Shown here in pieces: positions 26,589 through 38,199 of a DNA stretch of 64,000 bases; position 1 is the stretch's first letter, and every line of letters starts with the position of its first letter. The position numbers and the translations under genes are program-made. Origin of the DNA: Ureibacillus aquaedulcis (GTDB lineage: Bacteria > Bacillota > Bacilli > Bacillales_A > Planococcaceae); contig NZ_JAUHTQ010000002.1 in the NCBI RefSeq assembly GCF_030418165.1, positions 1 through 64,000 on the forward strand, read 5' to 3'. The notes below the pieces were generated by a model. That model was given only the letters and a program-made list of their open reading frames with translations, was not told the origin of the DNA and made no database searches.

Positions 26589-27006
26589 TTCACCAGGTTA
26601 AAGTTTTAATGGTATAATTGAGTAAAGTGAAACGAATACTGTTGTAAGTGAATAGATTGAATTCGATGATGAGGTAAAAGGTTATAGAGTCTTGTATCTA
26701 CCAGAGAGTCGGTATTGCTGGAAGCCGATGATACAACTATATCCGACATCCCCTCGGAGTGAGCTATTAAACGCGCAGGCAATTAGATAGCTCCGGGCAT
26801 ATTTCGAAATGCTCGTTATTAATGGATAGTGTACCTAGTCTAGTTGCACATTGAATTTTCATATTATTTGGAAAGTTTGATGGAGATAGGTAGTCCCGCT
26901 ATTCACGAGGTAGCTTTTTAGCTATGAACAAGGGTGGTACCATGAAAGTCTTTTTTCATCCCTACGTAAAGGTTTTCTTTGCGTTGGAGAAAAAGGCTTT
27001 TTTTAT
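26589..27006 (+). promoter_or_regulatory. T-box riboswitch controlling ilvBNC-leuABCD
   Basis: A tRNA-sensing leader. A promoter-like TTCACC/TATAAT pair stands at 26589-26618. Stem I is built from GAGG (26671-26674) with CCTC (26752-26755), TATAG with CTATA and TTGTATC with GATACAA, with an AGAGA bulge above. The T-box core AGGGTGGTACC is at 26931-26941. The terminator runs from about 26949, including ACGTAAAG/CTTTGCGT, and ends in a T run at 26998-27004. In the specifier loop, GAC is followed by ATC (26748-26750), suggesting Ile; a Leu reading is not excluded. Uncharged tRNA would favour readthrough. Confidence 0.92.
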
Positions 27007-27034
27007 TTTTCAAAATTAAGGGAGGAGTTAACAA

Positions 27035-28807
27035 ATGGCTGCTAACGTATCCACAACTAATGAAAAAACAGATACAATCACAACAAGTCAATTGCAAACG
27101 GAAGTAAACAATAAACCAAGAAATGGTGCGGATATTTTAATTCAAGCATTACATGATCAAAATGTTGATATTGTCTTTGGGTATCCTGGTGGCGCGGTAT
27201 TACATGTATATGACGCGCTATACAGAAACCCGATTCGACACATTTTAACTCGGCATGAACAAGGGGCAATCCACGCAGCAGAAGGCTATGCACGTGTTTT
27301 AAACAAACCGGGAGTAGTAATTGCAACAAGTGGACCTGGTGCTACAAACTTAGTAACGGGAATTGCAGATGCGATGATCGATTCAATTCCTTTAGTTGTG
27401 TTTACAGGGCAAGTAGCTACGAATGTAATTGGTTCGGATGCATTCCAAGAAGCGGATATCATGGGAATAACGACACCGATTACAAAGCATAATTATCAAG
27501 TACAGGATGTAAATGACATTCCGCGAATCGTCAAAGAAGCATTCCATATTGCAAATAGCGGCCGAAAAGGTCCCGTGTTAATTGACTTCCCTAAAAATAT
27601 ATCCGCTTCTGTATTCGATGAAGCATTGGCCGAGGCTAGTAGAGAAGAAGAATTATATCTGCCGGGGTATCAGCCGAATACAAAGCCTAATTTCTTGCAG
27701 ATTCAAAAAGCAATTCAAGCAATTGGCGAATCGAAACAACCTTTGATTTTAGCTGGTGCAGGTGTCCTTTTTGCAGATGCACGCGAAGAATTAACTGAAT
27801 TTGCCCAAAAATACAAATTGCCTGTTATCAATACTTTACTTGGTTTAGGAAGTATTCATGGACAGCACGAATTAAACTTTGGGATGGCCGGAATGCATGG
27901 TGCAGCAGTAGCGAACGATGCAATTCAAAAGGCGGATTTGCTTATTAATATCGGTGCCAGATTCGATGATCGCCTGACAGGGGATACAAAACTATTTGCT
28001 CCGAACGCAGCAATCATTCATATCGATATCGATCCTGCAGAAATCGGCAAAAATATACCTACGGATATTCCAATAGTGGCAGATGCAAAGGAAGCATTAA
28101 AAGCCTTATTGCAAAAGGACTTTCAAGGACCGGATACAAAAGAGTGGTTGACATACCTAAACGACAAACAAGACGATACTCCTTATTGGTATGTGGAAGA
28201 TGAAAAAGAAATTTTGCCGCAGCAAATTATCGAGATGGTTCACTCCATCACAAATGGAGATGCAGTGGTAACAACTGATGTAGGACAGCATCAAATGTGG
28301 GCAGCTCAATACTATAAATTGAATCACGATCATCAATGGGTTACATCCGGCGGCCTTGGGACGATGGGCTTCGGATTCCCAGCCGCAATCGGTGCCCAAT
28401 TTGCAAAGCCGGACAAAAAAGTCATTACATTTTGTGGAGATGCCGGCTTCCAAATGACACTGCAAGAGCTTGCACTGCTTAATGAATATAATCTACCCGT
28501 AAAAGTAGTCATCGTTAATAACGGTGCACTTGGTATGGTGCGCCAATGGCAAGAATTGTTCTACGACGGCCGCTATTCACAAAGTTTAATGCCAGTTCAA
28601 CCGGATTTCGTAAAACTAGCGGAAGCCTATGGTGTAAAGGGCTACCGTATCAACACGATGGATGAGGCTCAATCGATATTAGAGGAAGCATTAAATTCCG
28701 ATGAACCTGTAGTAATCGATGCAAGAGTAAAACAATTAGAAAACGTTTATCCAATGGTTCCAGCCGGAAAATCTCTGGATGATATTGTAGGGGTGAAGAA
28801 ATTTTGA
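27035..28807 (+). CDS. ilvB: Acetolactate synthase large subunit IlvB
   Basis: A 590-aa ThDP and FAD enzyme catalysing the first common step of Val/Leu/Ile synthesis. [16 protein letters not shown] contains the catalytic Glu, GARFDDR belongs to the FAD domain, and [12 protein letters not shown]...VVIVNN is the ThDP-binding motif. The first about 25 residues are a Thr/Asn-rich extension. Start ATG 10 nt after GGGAGGAG, just downstream of the T-box terminator. Its stop overlaps the ilvN start by 4 nt, implying coupled synthesis of both subunits. Confidence 0.98.
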   Translation: MAANVSTTNEKTDTITTSQLQTEVNNKPRNGADILIQALHDQNVDIVFGYPGGAVLHVYDALYRNPIRHILTRHEQGAIHAAEGYARVLNKPGVVIATSGPGATNLVTGIADAMIDSIPLVVFTGQVATNVIGSDAFQEADIMGITTPITKHNYQVQDVNDIPRIVKEAFHIANSGRKGPVLIDFPKNISASVFDEALAEASREEELYLPGYQPNTKPNFLQIQKAIQAIGESKQPLILAGAGVLFADAREELTEFAQKYKLPVINTLLGLGSIHGQHELNFGMAGMHGAAVANDAIQKADLLINIGARFDDRLTGDTKLFAPNAAIIHIDIDPAEIGKNIPTDIPIVADAKEALKALLQKDFQGPDTKEWLTYLNDKQDDTPYWYVEDEKEILPQQIIEMVHSITNGDAVVTTDVGQHQMWAAQYYKLNHDHQWVTSGGLGTMGFGFPAAIGAQFAKPDKKVITFCGDAGFQMTLQELALLNEYNLPVKVVIVNNGALGMVRQWQELFYDGRYSQSLMPVQPDFVKLAEAYGVKGYRINTMDEAQSILEEALNSDEPVVIDARVKQLENVYPMVPAGKSLDDIVGVKKF

Positions 28808-29319
28808 AACGAGTAATAACAGTTACGGTTTTAAACCAAAGTGGGGTACTAAATCGCGTGACAGGTCTTCTGATGAAGCGTCAATTCAACATTGAATCAA
28901 TCACTGTGGGTCATACGGAACAATTGAATATTTCGAAAATGACATTTGTTGTCCACGTAGCGGATGAAACAAAACTCGAACAATTAATAAAGCAATTGTC
29001 TAAACAGATTGATGTCCTGAAGGTAAATGATATAACGGAAAAATCAATTGTCCTAAGAGAACTGGCCCTAATTAAAGTGGTATCTCCGGCTAATCTTAGA
29101 CATGAAATGAACTCTATCGTGGATCCATTTAGACCGCAGATAATTGATACATCCAAAAACTTTGTTACGTATCAAGTAGTCGGAGATCCTGATAAAATTG
29201 ATGCATTTATTGAATTGATTCGCCCTTATGGCATTAAGGAGTTAACGCGAACAGGTGTTACGGCATCTGTTCGGGAAACTCAGCCAGTTGAAACACCGCA
29301 ACTTTCTATTCTTAAGTAA
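28804..29319 (+). CDS. ilvN: Acetolactate synthase small (regulatory) subunit IlvN
   Basis: A 171-aa regulatory subunit: an N-terminal ACT domain ([20 protein letters not shown], with [11 protein letters not shown]) that binds feedback valine, and the C-terminal ALS_ss_C domain ([17 protein letters not shown]). It starts at a TTG overlapping the ilvB stop, consistent with coupled translation. It confers feedback inhibition and full activity on IlvB. About 100 bp with weak dyads separate it from ilvC. Confidence 0.97.
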   Translation: MKRVITVTVLNQSGVLNRVTGLLMKRQFNIESITVGHTEQLNISKMTFVVHVADETKLEQLIKQLSKQIDVLKVNDITEKSIVLRELALIKVVSPANLRHEMNSIVDPFRPQIIDTSKNFVTYQVVGDPDKIDAFIELIRPYGIKELTRTGVTASVRETQPVETPQLSILK

Positions 29320-29409
29320 GTGTACCTTACTTGATAGTTAGTATATATATCGATGGCGCGTTTTTCATGCGTGTTGTCTAGCATTTAAAAAAATAGAACC
29401 CAATTTTAG

Positions 29410-30434
<1,025 letters not shown>

Positions 30435-30435
<1 letters not shown>

Positions 30436-31979
30436 TGCGCAAGATTGATATTTTTGATACAACGCTACGTGATGGAGAACAGTCGGCAGGCATTAACTTA
30501 AATACTGCAGAGAAGATCGAAATCGCCAAGCAACTGGAACGTCTAGGTGTCAGTATTATTGAAGCAGGTTTTCCTGCTTCAAGCCCCGGCGATTTTGAGG
30601 CAGTCAACAGAATTGCTAAAACGGTAAAGAATTCGATTGTTACAGGTCTTGCCCGCTGTGTGAAAAATGATATTGATGCAACTTGGGAAGCAATCAAAGA
30701 TGCTGAGCAACCACATATTCATGTATTCTTGGCTACAAGTCCCATTCATATGGAATACAAATTAAAAAAATCACCGGACCAAGTAGTCGAACAAGCGGTT
30801 GAAGCAGTGAAATATGCGAAGAAGTTCTTTCCATTAGTGCAATGGTCGGCTGAAGATGGTTTCCGGTCAGATCGTGATTTCTTGGTTCGCATCATGGAAA
30901 AAGTAATTGATGCTGGTGCGACGACAATTAATGTACCTGATACAGTTGGTTATGCTTCACCGCAAGAATATGGTGAATTGTTTAAATTCTTGCGTGAAAA
31001 TGTGCGTGGAGCTGAAAAAGTGAAATTCTCGGCACATTGCCATGATGACCTTGGAATGGCAGTAGCAAACTCAATTGCAGCGATTCAAAATGGCGCTGAC
31101 CAAGTGGAGTGTACGATCAATGGAATCGGGGAGCGTGCAGGTAATGCATCCTTGGAAGAAATCGGTGTTGCCATGCATATCCGAAAAGACCTTTATCAAA
31201 TAGAAACTGGATTGAACCTGAAAGAAATTAAACGGACTTCCCAACTAGTTAGTCGTTTAACGGGCGTTATCATCCAGCCTAATAAAGCGGTAGTAGGGAA
31301 AAATGCCTTTGCACATGAATCGGGTATTCATCAAGATGGTGTGTTAAAACACAAAGAAACATATGAGATTATCTCACCTGAATTAGTTGGCGAAGGAGAA
31401 GTTCCTTTAGTTTTAGGTAAACACTCCGGTCGTGCGGCATTCCGAGATCGTGCAGAAAAAATGGGCTTTGATTTATCCGAAGAAAAACTTAATAAAGCAT
31501 TCCAAGAGTTCAAAAAGCTAGCTGACCGCAAGAAAGAAATTACAGAAGAAGATTTAATGACACTTTTGACTGAACAACAAGTTTCAATCGAAGATGTACA
31601 GTTATTTGAATTGAAGTCAGTTCAAGTTTCTTATGGAACAGAAAATATTCCAACTGCTACAGCATCTGTTTTAACGCCGGAAGGAGAGCTTAAAACATTA
31701 GCTGCTACCGGTTCGGGTTCTGTTGAAGCGATCTTCAATACTCTAGAGCAATTAGTGAATGGAACAGTGAATATCCTGGATTTCCGAGTGAAATCGGTAA
31801 GTAAAGGTCGGGATGCATTAGGAGAGGCAATCGTAAATTTACGATACAACGGCTTTACCTCAACTGGCCGAGATGCTTCCCAGGATGTTCTTGAAGCAAC
31901 TGCGAAAGCTTACTTAAATGCAATTAATCGCCATATCATTCAAGAAAGCGTTCGTTTGAAACAAACAGCCGAGGTTTAG
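30435..31979 (+). CDS. leuA: 2-isopropylmalate synthase LeuA
   Basis: A 514-aa enzyme joining 2-ketoisovalerate and acetyl-CoA in the first leucine-specific step. [16 protein letters not shown] opens the TIM barrel; [13 protein letters not shown] carries metal-binding histidines and [14 protein letters not shown] is conserved. Residues about 390-510 form the leucine-binding regulatory domain, so feedback inhibition is expected. GTG start overlapping the ilvC stop by one base, with a weak ribosome site, suggesting coupling. A 164-bp gap with a hairpin follows before leuB. Confidence 0.97.
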
Positions 31980-32066
31980 AATTGTTCAGTTTGGATTGAC
32001 ATGGCAATAGAGATGTGCTGGTTATTAAATTGCTTTTTTAAAATTTATTAAATCAACAATGGAGAC

Positions 32067-32091
32067 GCCATCAAAGACACACTTTGATGGC
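32067..32091 (+). terminator. Hairpin between leuA and leuB: partial terminator or mRNA processing site
   Basis: Perfect 10-bp stem GCCATCAAAG/CTTTGATGGC with a 5-nt loop, followed by ATTTCTTTA. The T tract is poor, so partial termination or stabilisation of the upstream mRNA is more likely than full stop. Confidence 0.6.
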
Positions 32092-32143
32092 ATTTCTTTA
32101 AACTTACGTATGATTAAATTAGTAAAGAAAGGTGTTTTTGCAG

Positions 32144-33241
32144 GTGGAAAAGAAAATTACAGTACTTCCCGGAGATGGGATTGGACCGGAAGTTGTTGCT
32201 GCTGCAGTAAGAGTTTTACAAGTCATTGCAAAAAGATACAATCATGATTTTCAACTAGCATATGCTGCAATCGGTGGTGCGGCCATAGATCAATTCCAGG
32301 ATCCACTTCCGGAAGAAACAATCAAGATGTGCAAAGAAAGTGATGCAATCCTTTTAGGAGCAGTAGGAGGTCCGAAATGGGATAACAATCCTGCAGATTT
32401 ACGTCCTGAATTAGGCTTGCTTCAAATCCGTAAAACTTTCGACTTATTCGCAAATCTTAGACCGGTAAAAGCATTCCCAAGCTTACTTGATGCTTCTCCA
32501 TTGAAGAGGGAAGTAGCGGAAAATGTTGATTTAATGATTGTTCGGGAACTTACAGGCGGTATCTACTTCGGAGAAAAAAATCGCACCGAATCAGAGGCAA
32601 GTGATTTAAATGTATATACTCGCGAAGAAATTGAACGCATTATCGATAATGCACTCTCGCTTGCAAAAGTACGTAAAGGCAAACTTTGTTCTGTTGATAA
32701 AGCAAACGTTCTTGAAACATCCAGACTATGGCGCCAAATTGTTGAAGAGAAAAAAGCGCAATACCCAGATGTAGCAGTTGAACATAATCTAGTGGACTCC
32801 GTTGCAATGAAATTAATTACAAACCCGGGACACTATGATGTTGTAGTAACAGATAATATGTTCGGGGATATTTTGAGTGATGAAGCATCCGTTATTACCG
32901 GCTCGCTGGGAGTATTGCCATCTGCCTCTATTCGCAGTGATAATTTCGGGCTTTATGAACCCGTTCATGGTTCTGCTCCTGAAATTGCAGGAGAAGGCAT
33001 TGCAAATCCAGCGGCGACAATTCTATCTGTTGCCATGATGCTGCGCTATTCCTTTGATCTTCAAGATGAAGCGGCAGAAATCGAACGTGCAGTAAGCAGC
33101 GTATTTGATGATGGCTACTTTACAGCAGACTTGGTGAAAGATAATAGCCGTGCACTTTCTACAGATGAATGGACGGATAAAGTAATCGCCGAGATTGATA
33201 CAAACTTCGTTGCAGATAGTATTATGGAATCTTATATTTAA
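32144..33241 (+). CDS. leuB: 3-isopropylmalate dehydrogenase LeuB
   Basis: A 365-aa NAD-dependent decarboxylating dehydrogenase. LPGDGIGPEVV starts the fold, RELTGGIYFGEK supplies substrate contacts, TDNMFGDILSDEASVITGS is the metal and substrate loop, and EPVHGSAPEIAGEGIANP binds NAD. I start at the GTG at 32144 (9 nt after AAAGGTG), giving the usual EKKITVLPGDGIG N-terminus; the open frame extends to 32132 but those codons abut the ribosome site. Third leucine enzyme, 15 nt ahead of leuC. Confidence 0.97.
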   Translation: MEKKITVLPGDGIGPEVVAAAVRVLQVIAKRYNHDFQLAYAAIGGAAIDQFQDPLPEETIKMCKESDAILLGAVGGPKWDNNPADLRPELGLLQIRKTFDLFANLRPVKAFPSLLDASPLKREVAENVDLMIVRELTGGIYFGEKNRTESEASDLNVYTREEIERIIDNALSLAKVRKGKLCSVDKANVLETSRLWRQIVEEKKAQYPDVAVEHNLVDSVAMKLITNPGHYDVVVTDNMFGDILSDEASVITGSLGVLPSASIRSDNFGLYEPVHGSAPEIAGEGIANPAATILSVAMMLRYSFDLQDEAAEIERAVSSVFDDGYFTADLVKDNSRALSTDEWTDKVIAEIDTNFVADSIMESYI

Positions 33242-33256
33242 GGATTGGTGAAGAGT

Positions 33257-34666
33257 ATGGCAAAAAATATTATAGAAAAAATTTGGGATTCACACGTCGT
33301 CTATCAAGAAGCTGGGAAACCGGATTTACTTTATATCGATCTTCATCTAATTCATGAAGTTACGTCTCCTCAAGCTTTTGAAGGACTACGTTTAGCAGGT
33401 CGTAAAGTACGTCGTCCAGATCTTTGTTTTGCAACAATGGATCACAATGTTCCAACAAAAAACTTACCGACAATAAACGACCCAATTGCAAAAAAACAAA
33501 TTATGACGCTTGCGGAAAATGCGAAAGAATTTGGAATCGAGCTTGCTGACATGGGTCACCCAGACCAAGGGATTGTGCACGTAATCGGTCCTGAGCTTGG
33601 CTTGACACAGCCTGGTAAAACGATCGTTTGTGGTGATTCACATACTTCCACACATGGGGCGTTTGGAGCTTTAGCCTTTGGTATTGGTACGTCGGAAGTT
33701 GAACATGTATTATCTACTCAAACATTATGGCAAACCAAGCCGCCAACAATGGAAATTCGTGTAAATGGTAAATTAGGTGTAGGTGTTGCAGCGAAGGATA
33801 TCATTTTGGCGATTATTGCAAAGTGGGGAATTGGTGTTGGTACTGGCCACATTGTCGAATATACAGGTGAAGCTATCCGTAACCTTACGATGGAAGAGCG
33901 GATGACGATCTGTAATATGTCGATTGAAGCTGGGGCAAAAGCAGGTCTTATTTCTCCAGACCAAACAACTGTCGATTTCCTTCGCGGACGCCGATTCGCT
34001 CCAAAGGATGAAAACTTTGAAAAAGCCGCAAAATACTGGCTAAGCTTGGCATCTGATGAGGGTTGTTCATATGATGTTGTGCTGGAAATCGATGCAGATG
34101 AAATTGAACCAATTGTAACATGGGGAACAAACCCTTCAATGGGTACTGGCGTATCGAAAACTGTACCAACATCTTCAGATTTTGATTCAGAATCTGATAA
34201 ATCCGCTCTTCAAAAAGCTCTTGCTTATATGGGATTGGAAGAAGGGCAACCTATTTCTTCAATTGAAATACAACATGTATTCATTGGTTCGTGTACAAAT
34301 TCCCGACTATCCGATTTGCGTTCAGCTGCAAGTATTGTAGAAGGGAAGAAGGTAGCACCGGGCGTAAAGGCTTTTGTGGTTCCTGGCTCATACTCTACCA
34401 AGGCTGCTGCTGAAAAAGAGGGATTAGATAAAATCTTCTTGGAAGCAGGCTTTGAATGGCGCGAATCTGGCTGCTCCGCATGCCTTGGAATGAATGAAGA
34501 CATTATTCCTTCAGGCGAACGTTGTGCTTCTACATCCAACCGAAACTTCGAAGGTCGTCAAGGTGCAGGGGCTCGTACACACTTAGTAAGTCCTGCAATG
34601 GCTGCAGCAGCGGCGATAGAAGGTCACTTTGTTGACGTACGTAAATATGTAACGCAACAAGTATAA
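33257..34666 (+). CDS. leuC: 3-isopropylmalate dehydratase large subunit LeuC
   Basis: A 469-aa aconitase-family subunit. The 4Fe-4S cysteines lie in FIGSCTNSR and [30 protein letters not shown] and [19 protein letters not shown] complete the active site. With LeuD it isomerises 2- to 3-isopropylmalate. Start ATG at 33257, 5 nt after TTGGTGA; an upstream TTG at 33245 is in frame but has no spacing to a ribosome site. It is followed after 19 nt by leuD. Confidence 0.98.
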   Translation: MAKNIIEKIWDSHVVYQEAGKPDLLYIDLHLIHEVTSPQAFEGLRLAGRKVRRPDLCFATMDHNVPTKNLPTINDPIAKKQIMTLAENAKEFGIELADMGHPDQGIVHVIGPELGLTQPGKTIVCGDSHTSTHGAFGALAFGIGTSEVEHVLSTQTLWQTKPPTMEIRVNGKLGVGVAAKDIILAIIAKWGIGVGTGHIVEYTGEAIRNLTMEERMTICNMSIEAGAKAGLISPDQTTVDFLRGRRFAPKDENFEKAAKYWLSLASDEGCSYDVVLEIDADEIEPIVTWGTNPSMGTGVSKTVPTSSDFDSESDKSALQKALAYMGLEEGQPISSIEIQHVFIGSCTNSRLSDLRSAASIVEGKKVAPGVKAFVVPGSYSTKAAAEKEGLDKIFLEAGFEWRESGCSACLGMNEDIIPSGERCASTSNRNFEGRQGAGARTHLVSPAMAAAAAIEGHFVDVRKYVTQQV

Positions 34667-34685
34667 GAAGTAGGAGTGAGAAAAA

Positions 34686-35276
34686 ATGGAACCTATCAAT
34701 ATTGTAAATAGTGTAATTGCACCGTTAGATCGCAAAAATGTCGATACAGACCAAATTATTTCTAAAGAATTTTTAAAGCGCATCGAACGAACTGGCTTTG
34801 GACGTTTTTTATTCTATCATTGGCGCTTTGATGAGCAGGGGAATGAAATTTCTGATTTTGTTTTAAATAAGCCTGAATACAAGAATTCGCAAATTTTGGT
34901 TGCACAAGATAACTTTGGTTGCGGTTCATCACGTGAACATGCTCCATGGGCTATTTTGGATTACGGTTTCCGTGTAGTGATTGCGCCAAGTTTTGCTGAC
35001 ATCTTCCACAACAACTGTTTCAAGAACGGGATATTACCAATTAAATTAACAGAAACAGAATGTGATGAAATTCTGGCAAAAGGCTTAAAGGCTCCTTATG
35101 ACGTAGAAGTAAATCTTGAAGCACAGACTGTAACAGGAAATGATGGGAAAGTTTACAGTTTCAACATCGATCCGTATTACAAACAAATGCTTTTAAATGG
35201 TTGGGATGAGATTTCACTTACATTCCAATATGAAGATCAGATTAGGGCTTTCGAAGAAAAACGAGTTGTATATTAA
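34686..35276 (+). CDS. leuD: 3-isopropylmalate dehydratase small subunit LeuD
   Basis: A 196-aa swivel-domain subunit pairing with LeuC. LDRKNVDTDQIISKEFLKRI and DNFGCGSSREHAPWAILDYG are the LeuD substrate-binding segments. The start follows AGGAGTGAG by 5 nt. It is the last gene of the ilvBNC-leuABCD operon; a strong hairpin follows. Confidence 0.98.
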   Translation: MEPINIVNSVIAPLDRKNVDTDQIISKEFLKRIERTGFGRFLFYHWRFDEQGNEISDFVLNKPEYKNSQILVAQDNFGCGSSREHAPWAILDYGFRVVIAPSFADIFHNNCFKNGILPIKLTETECDEILAKGLKAPYDVEVNLEAQTVTGNDGKVYSFNIDPYYKQMLLNGWDEISLTFQYEDQIRAFEEKRVVY

Positions 35277-35282
35277 TAAATA

Positions 35283-35327
35283 TAAAGTCACTTCACTCTA
35301 GTTTAGAATGAAGTGACTTTATTTTTT
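35283..35327. terminator. Bidirectional intrinsic terminator at the end of the leu operon
   Basis: AAAGTCACTTCA/TGAAGTGACTTT stem with a T run; the complementary strand serves the convergent MFS gene. Confidence 0.95.
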
Positions 35328-36714
35328 AGAACCGAATCGTAGTGGGGTTCGATGATTGCTTTTGTATTTCTGTATCTTCACGATATTCGTTCAAGAGCTC
35401 TTTTTTTAGCAGCATTTCTTTATTTTTCACAGAGGCGGATTTAACAAAATTCTTTTCATCTTCCAGTTCAGGGTAGACTGACCTGATTAACGAAGAAGGG
35501 AGTAAAACTAGTGTAACTGTCACTAATAAGGCACTACAAACAATCAAAATAATTTCTGCTGGCACAACATCGTAAAGTATGCCGAATACCAAAGAGCCAA
35601 CCGGCATTAAACCCATCGCCATCATTTCCAGAATTCCAAACACTCTTCCGCGATAATTTTCATCTACATCTTTTTGCATCATAATTCCAAGCGGTGTATT
35701 TGTTAAAACACTAAAACTACCGAATAGGAACATAATTACTAGGAAATATATGAATAATAGTGTGCCGGAAATATCGAAGATAAGAGGAATGGCGATTGTT
35801 CCAACCAGAATCGATAAACCTAATACCGCTCGTTTTGAAAACTGTAAAGGGTACTTAACATTTGAACGTGCAGCGAAATAAATTGAGATGAGCAACATGC
35901 CTATTGCCCCAGATGCCTCCACAAAGCCAATTAAAGAATACTCCATTTTCAATACTTCTACCAAAATAAAATTCGTTCCAACATTAACAGAAGCAAAAAA
36001 TAAATTAAGCCACAGGACTACCATTAGCAGGCGGGAAATGACAGGTTTGGTTTTTAGATAACGCAGTCCTTCCTTAAAGCTTTGTAGCATCGACTCCTCG
36101 TTTTTGGCATTTTGCGATTTCGTGGAATATAGTCTAAAATTCATCGTTGACTCTAATAGAAAGGCTATTGAATAAGAAATAATGTTAATAAGCAAAAATA
36201 TTTCCATTGAAACAAACCCAAACAGCATACCACCAACAATTGGACCGCCAATTCCTGAAATGGACAGGGACATTTGGTTGAATGACATTGCTTTTTGGAT
36301 TCTTTCCTGATCAACCAAGTTGGAAATCGATGCAGAAAAGGCGATTGATGAAAAAGTGCTGCTGATTGTATAAAATACCGTTGTTACATATATAGCAGCA
36401 ATCGACAAGTCGAAAATCAGACAATATGTTAATAGCCCTGTAAGCGATAAAATCACGCCGCCTTGACCAACTAACACGACTGTTTTTCTTGGAAGGCGAT
36501 CTGTTAATATCCCGGCAACTGGAGATAGAATGACGCGGGGTATAATAGAAAAAATCAAGTTTGCTGCAAAACTTAAGGCAGAACCCGTAATCGATAAGAT
36601 AAACATGCTCATTCCAAACGAATAAACATTGGCACCCAGCGATGAAATAATTTTACTTATCAGGAAAGTATATAAATGATAGGTAGCGCGCCTTTGTTTT
36701 GTCATTTCAGACAT
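35326..36714 (-). CDS. MFS exporter, MFS_3 (drug-efflux) type
   Basis: A 462-aa 12-helix major facilitator. SFGMSMFILSITGSALSFA and the loop motif GILTDRLPRKTV are those of macrolide/MFS_3-type exporters; the last about 60 residues are a charged cytoplasmic tail. The start lies 8 nt after AGGGGG. Divergent from the XRE-TPR regulator at 36905, with an operator repeated three times between, so the regulator most likely controls this exporter. Substrate unknown. Confidence 0.9.
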   Translation of the reverse strand: MSEMTKQRRATYHLYTFLISKIISSLGANVYSFGMSMFILSITGSALSFAANLIFSIIPRVILSPVAGILTDRLPRKTVVLVGQGGVILSLTGLLTYCLIFDLSIAAIYVTTVFYTISSTFSSIAFSASISNLVDQERIQKAMSFNQMSLSISGIGGPIVGGMLFGFVSMEIFLLINIISYSIAFLLESTMNFRLYSTKSQNAKNEESMLQSFKEGLRYLKTKPVISRLLMVVLWLNLFFASVNVGTNFILVEVLKMEYSLIGFVEASGAIGMLLISIYFAARSNVKYPLQFSKRAVLGLSILVGTIAIPLIFDISGTLLFIYFLVIMFLFGSFSVLTNTPLGIMMQKDVDENYRGRVFGILEMMAMGLMPVGSLVFGILYDVVPAEIILIVCSALLVTVTLVLLPSSLIRSVYPELEDEKNFVKSASVKNKEMLLKKELLNEYREDTEIQKQSSNPTTIRF

Positions 36715-36736
36715 ATGACCATCCCCCTTACTAAAA

Positions 36737-36855
36737 GTTTAATTTAATTAAACCCATAATATTCCACTCTTTTGAAAAAATCAACCAAATAGTTAAATTA
36801 AATTAAACTTATTTGATAAAAGTTGAAAATTAGGGTAATATTTGTTTAATTAAAC
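36737..36855. promoter_or_regulatory. Three copies of a GTTTAATT..ATTAAAC operator
   Basis: Copies lie at 36737-36753 (GTTTAATTTAATTAAAC), 36792-36808 (GTTAAATTAAATTAAAC, the same sequence inverted with one change) and 36844-36855 (GTTTAATTAAAC, a perfect palindrome). Centres are about 55 and 50 bp apart. The third overlaps the -10 of a TTGAAA-16-TTTAAT promoter for the regulator. This is best read as the operator of the HTH protein encoded alongside. Confidence 0.8.
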
Positions 36856-36904
36856 TAAAAAAATGCTGACTATTCTGATTTTTCTTGAAAAAAGGGGAAG
36901 GTTT

Positions 36905-38164
36905 ATGAGTTCACTTGGAGAACGTATCAAACAACTTAGAAAACAAAAGAAGATGACATTAGCCGAACTTGCAGGGGATCGCTTGACGAAAGGGATGTTA
37001 AGCTTAATAGAGAATGGAAAGGCACAGCCTTCGATGGAAAGCTTAAGATATATTGCTGAAAGAGTAGGGGTCGAAGTGTCTGCCTTGCTTGATGAAGGGA
37101 ATGTTGAAGAACTGCGGGAACTGCTCATGGAGGTTGAAACCTTATACAAATCAGTCTATTCTCCAAATGCCGAGGAAAAGAAAGAAAAATTTGAAGAGGT
37201 TTATGAAAAAATTACGGCAATAAAAGACGATTTACAGGGAAAAAAATACGAAGAAATAAAGCTGCTGGATTATTATATTCGACTATCTGCCCATTTAAAA
37301 TATGAACAAGAAGAAGTGACGATGTTCGATATCATTGACTATTATGAAAGAATTCATGCTTATAGTCGAATAATAGAATGCTATAGTTTTTTGGCAGGCG
37401 ACGCCTTTCAACGGAATGACTATAAAATTGCTTTGCAATTCATTCTCGAAGCTGAACAAAGAATAAAGCCATATGAACACCTAATTGACCATATTGCATT
37501 GTTGGACATGCACTATATATTAACCGTTCTCTATGCAGCGGTGGATGATACGTTGAAAACACAGGAACATTTGAAATTAGCACTGGAAATAGCCCATAAA
37601 AACAAAATATATTACCGCTTGGATGATTTTTATCGTTTTACACTAATCCAGGCAATTGGGCAAGGCGATAAAGAAAAGAGTAAATATTACTTAACTAAAT
37701 TAAAGCAGCATGCCGATTTTACTGAAGACAAACTGTCTATATCTGCCCTTGCATTTGCATACGGGCATTATACAAACCTTATTGAAAAGGATTATGAGAA
37801 AGTGCCGGGTTTTAGAAAGTATGTAATCCCGGATAGATATGAAAAAGATTCCTTCGATGATTCTATTTTATACAAAATGGAGGAGGTTTACGCATATTGG
37901 GCGCTTGGTAAGTTTCAAAAGGCTCTTGATCTCAGTCAATCAATTACTATACCGGAATATGTACACCATCCGGTTGATCTATCCATTATGCTTAGATGTT
38001 TTGCAGTAAGAGCTTTGTGCTACCTCGAACTAGGAGATAAGGAAGCTGCAAAAAAAGAAGTTCTATATGCCTACCATGGCGTGGCAGAGTTTCCAAGTTC
38101 AATATACAAATCGTTCATTCAAGAAGCCTATGAAAAGATTCGATATGGAAAAAGGGTTAAGTAG
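36905..38164 (+). CDS. XRE-family regulator with TPR domain
   Basis: A 419-aa protein. Residues 3-62 are a Cro/C1-type HTH (LGERIKQLRKQKKMTLAELA, SLIENGKAQPSMESLRYIAE). The remaining about 350 residues are all-helical with TPR-like pairs such as RNDYKIALQFILEAEQRI and LGKFQKALDLSQSI. HTH plus TPR resembles the RRNPP group (PlcR, Rgg, Rap-like), whose members often sense short peptides, but no peptide gene is visible next to it. I use the ATG at 36905 with AAAGGGGAAGG upstream. Divergent from the MFS exporter it probably regulates. Confidence 0.87.
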   Translation: MSSLGERIKQLRKQKKMTLAELAGDRLTKGMLSLIENGKAQPSMESLRYIAERVGVEVSALLDEGNVEELRELLMEVETLYKSVYSPNAEEKKEKFEEVYEKITAIKDDLQGKKYEEIKLLDYYIRLSAHLKYEQEEVTMFDIIDYYERIHAYSRIIECYSFLAGDAFQRNDYKIALQFILEAEQRIKPYEHLIDHIALLDMHYILTVLYAAVDDTLKTQEHLKLALEIAHKNKIYYRLDDFYRFTLIQAIGQGDKEKSKYYLTKLKQHADFTEDKLSISALAFAYGHYTNLIEKDYEKVPGFRKYVIPDRYEKDSFDDSILYKMEEVYAYWALGKFQKALDLSQSITIPEYVHHPVDLSIMLRCFAVRALCYLELGDKEAAKKEVLYAYHGVAEFPSSIYKSFIQEAYEKIRYGKRVK

Positions 38165-38197
38165 GTAAGTGGACCTCCACCTCTACTCAACCCTTTT
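38151..38197. terminator. Bidirectional terminator overlapping the regulator's stop codon
   Basis: AAGGGTT-A-AGTAG... pairing with CTACT-C-AACCCTT, then T6. The stem begins inside the last codons of the upstream gene; the convergent yfkAB gene ends 3 bp away. Confidence 0.9.
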
Positions 38198-38199
38198 TT

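Noticed and set aside
25421-26593. Two long minus-strand frames opposite ilvD
   Set aside because: Shadows of ilvD codon structure; no ribosome sites, and ilvD is certain.
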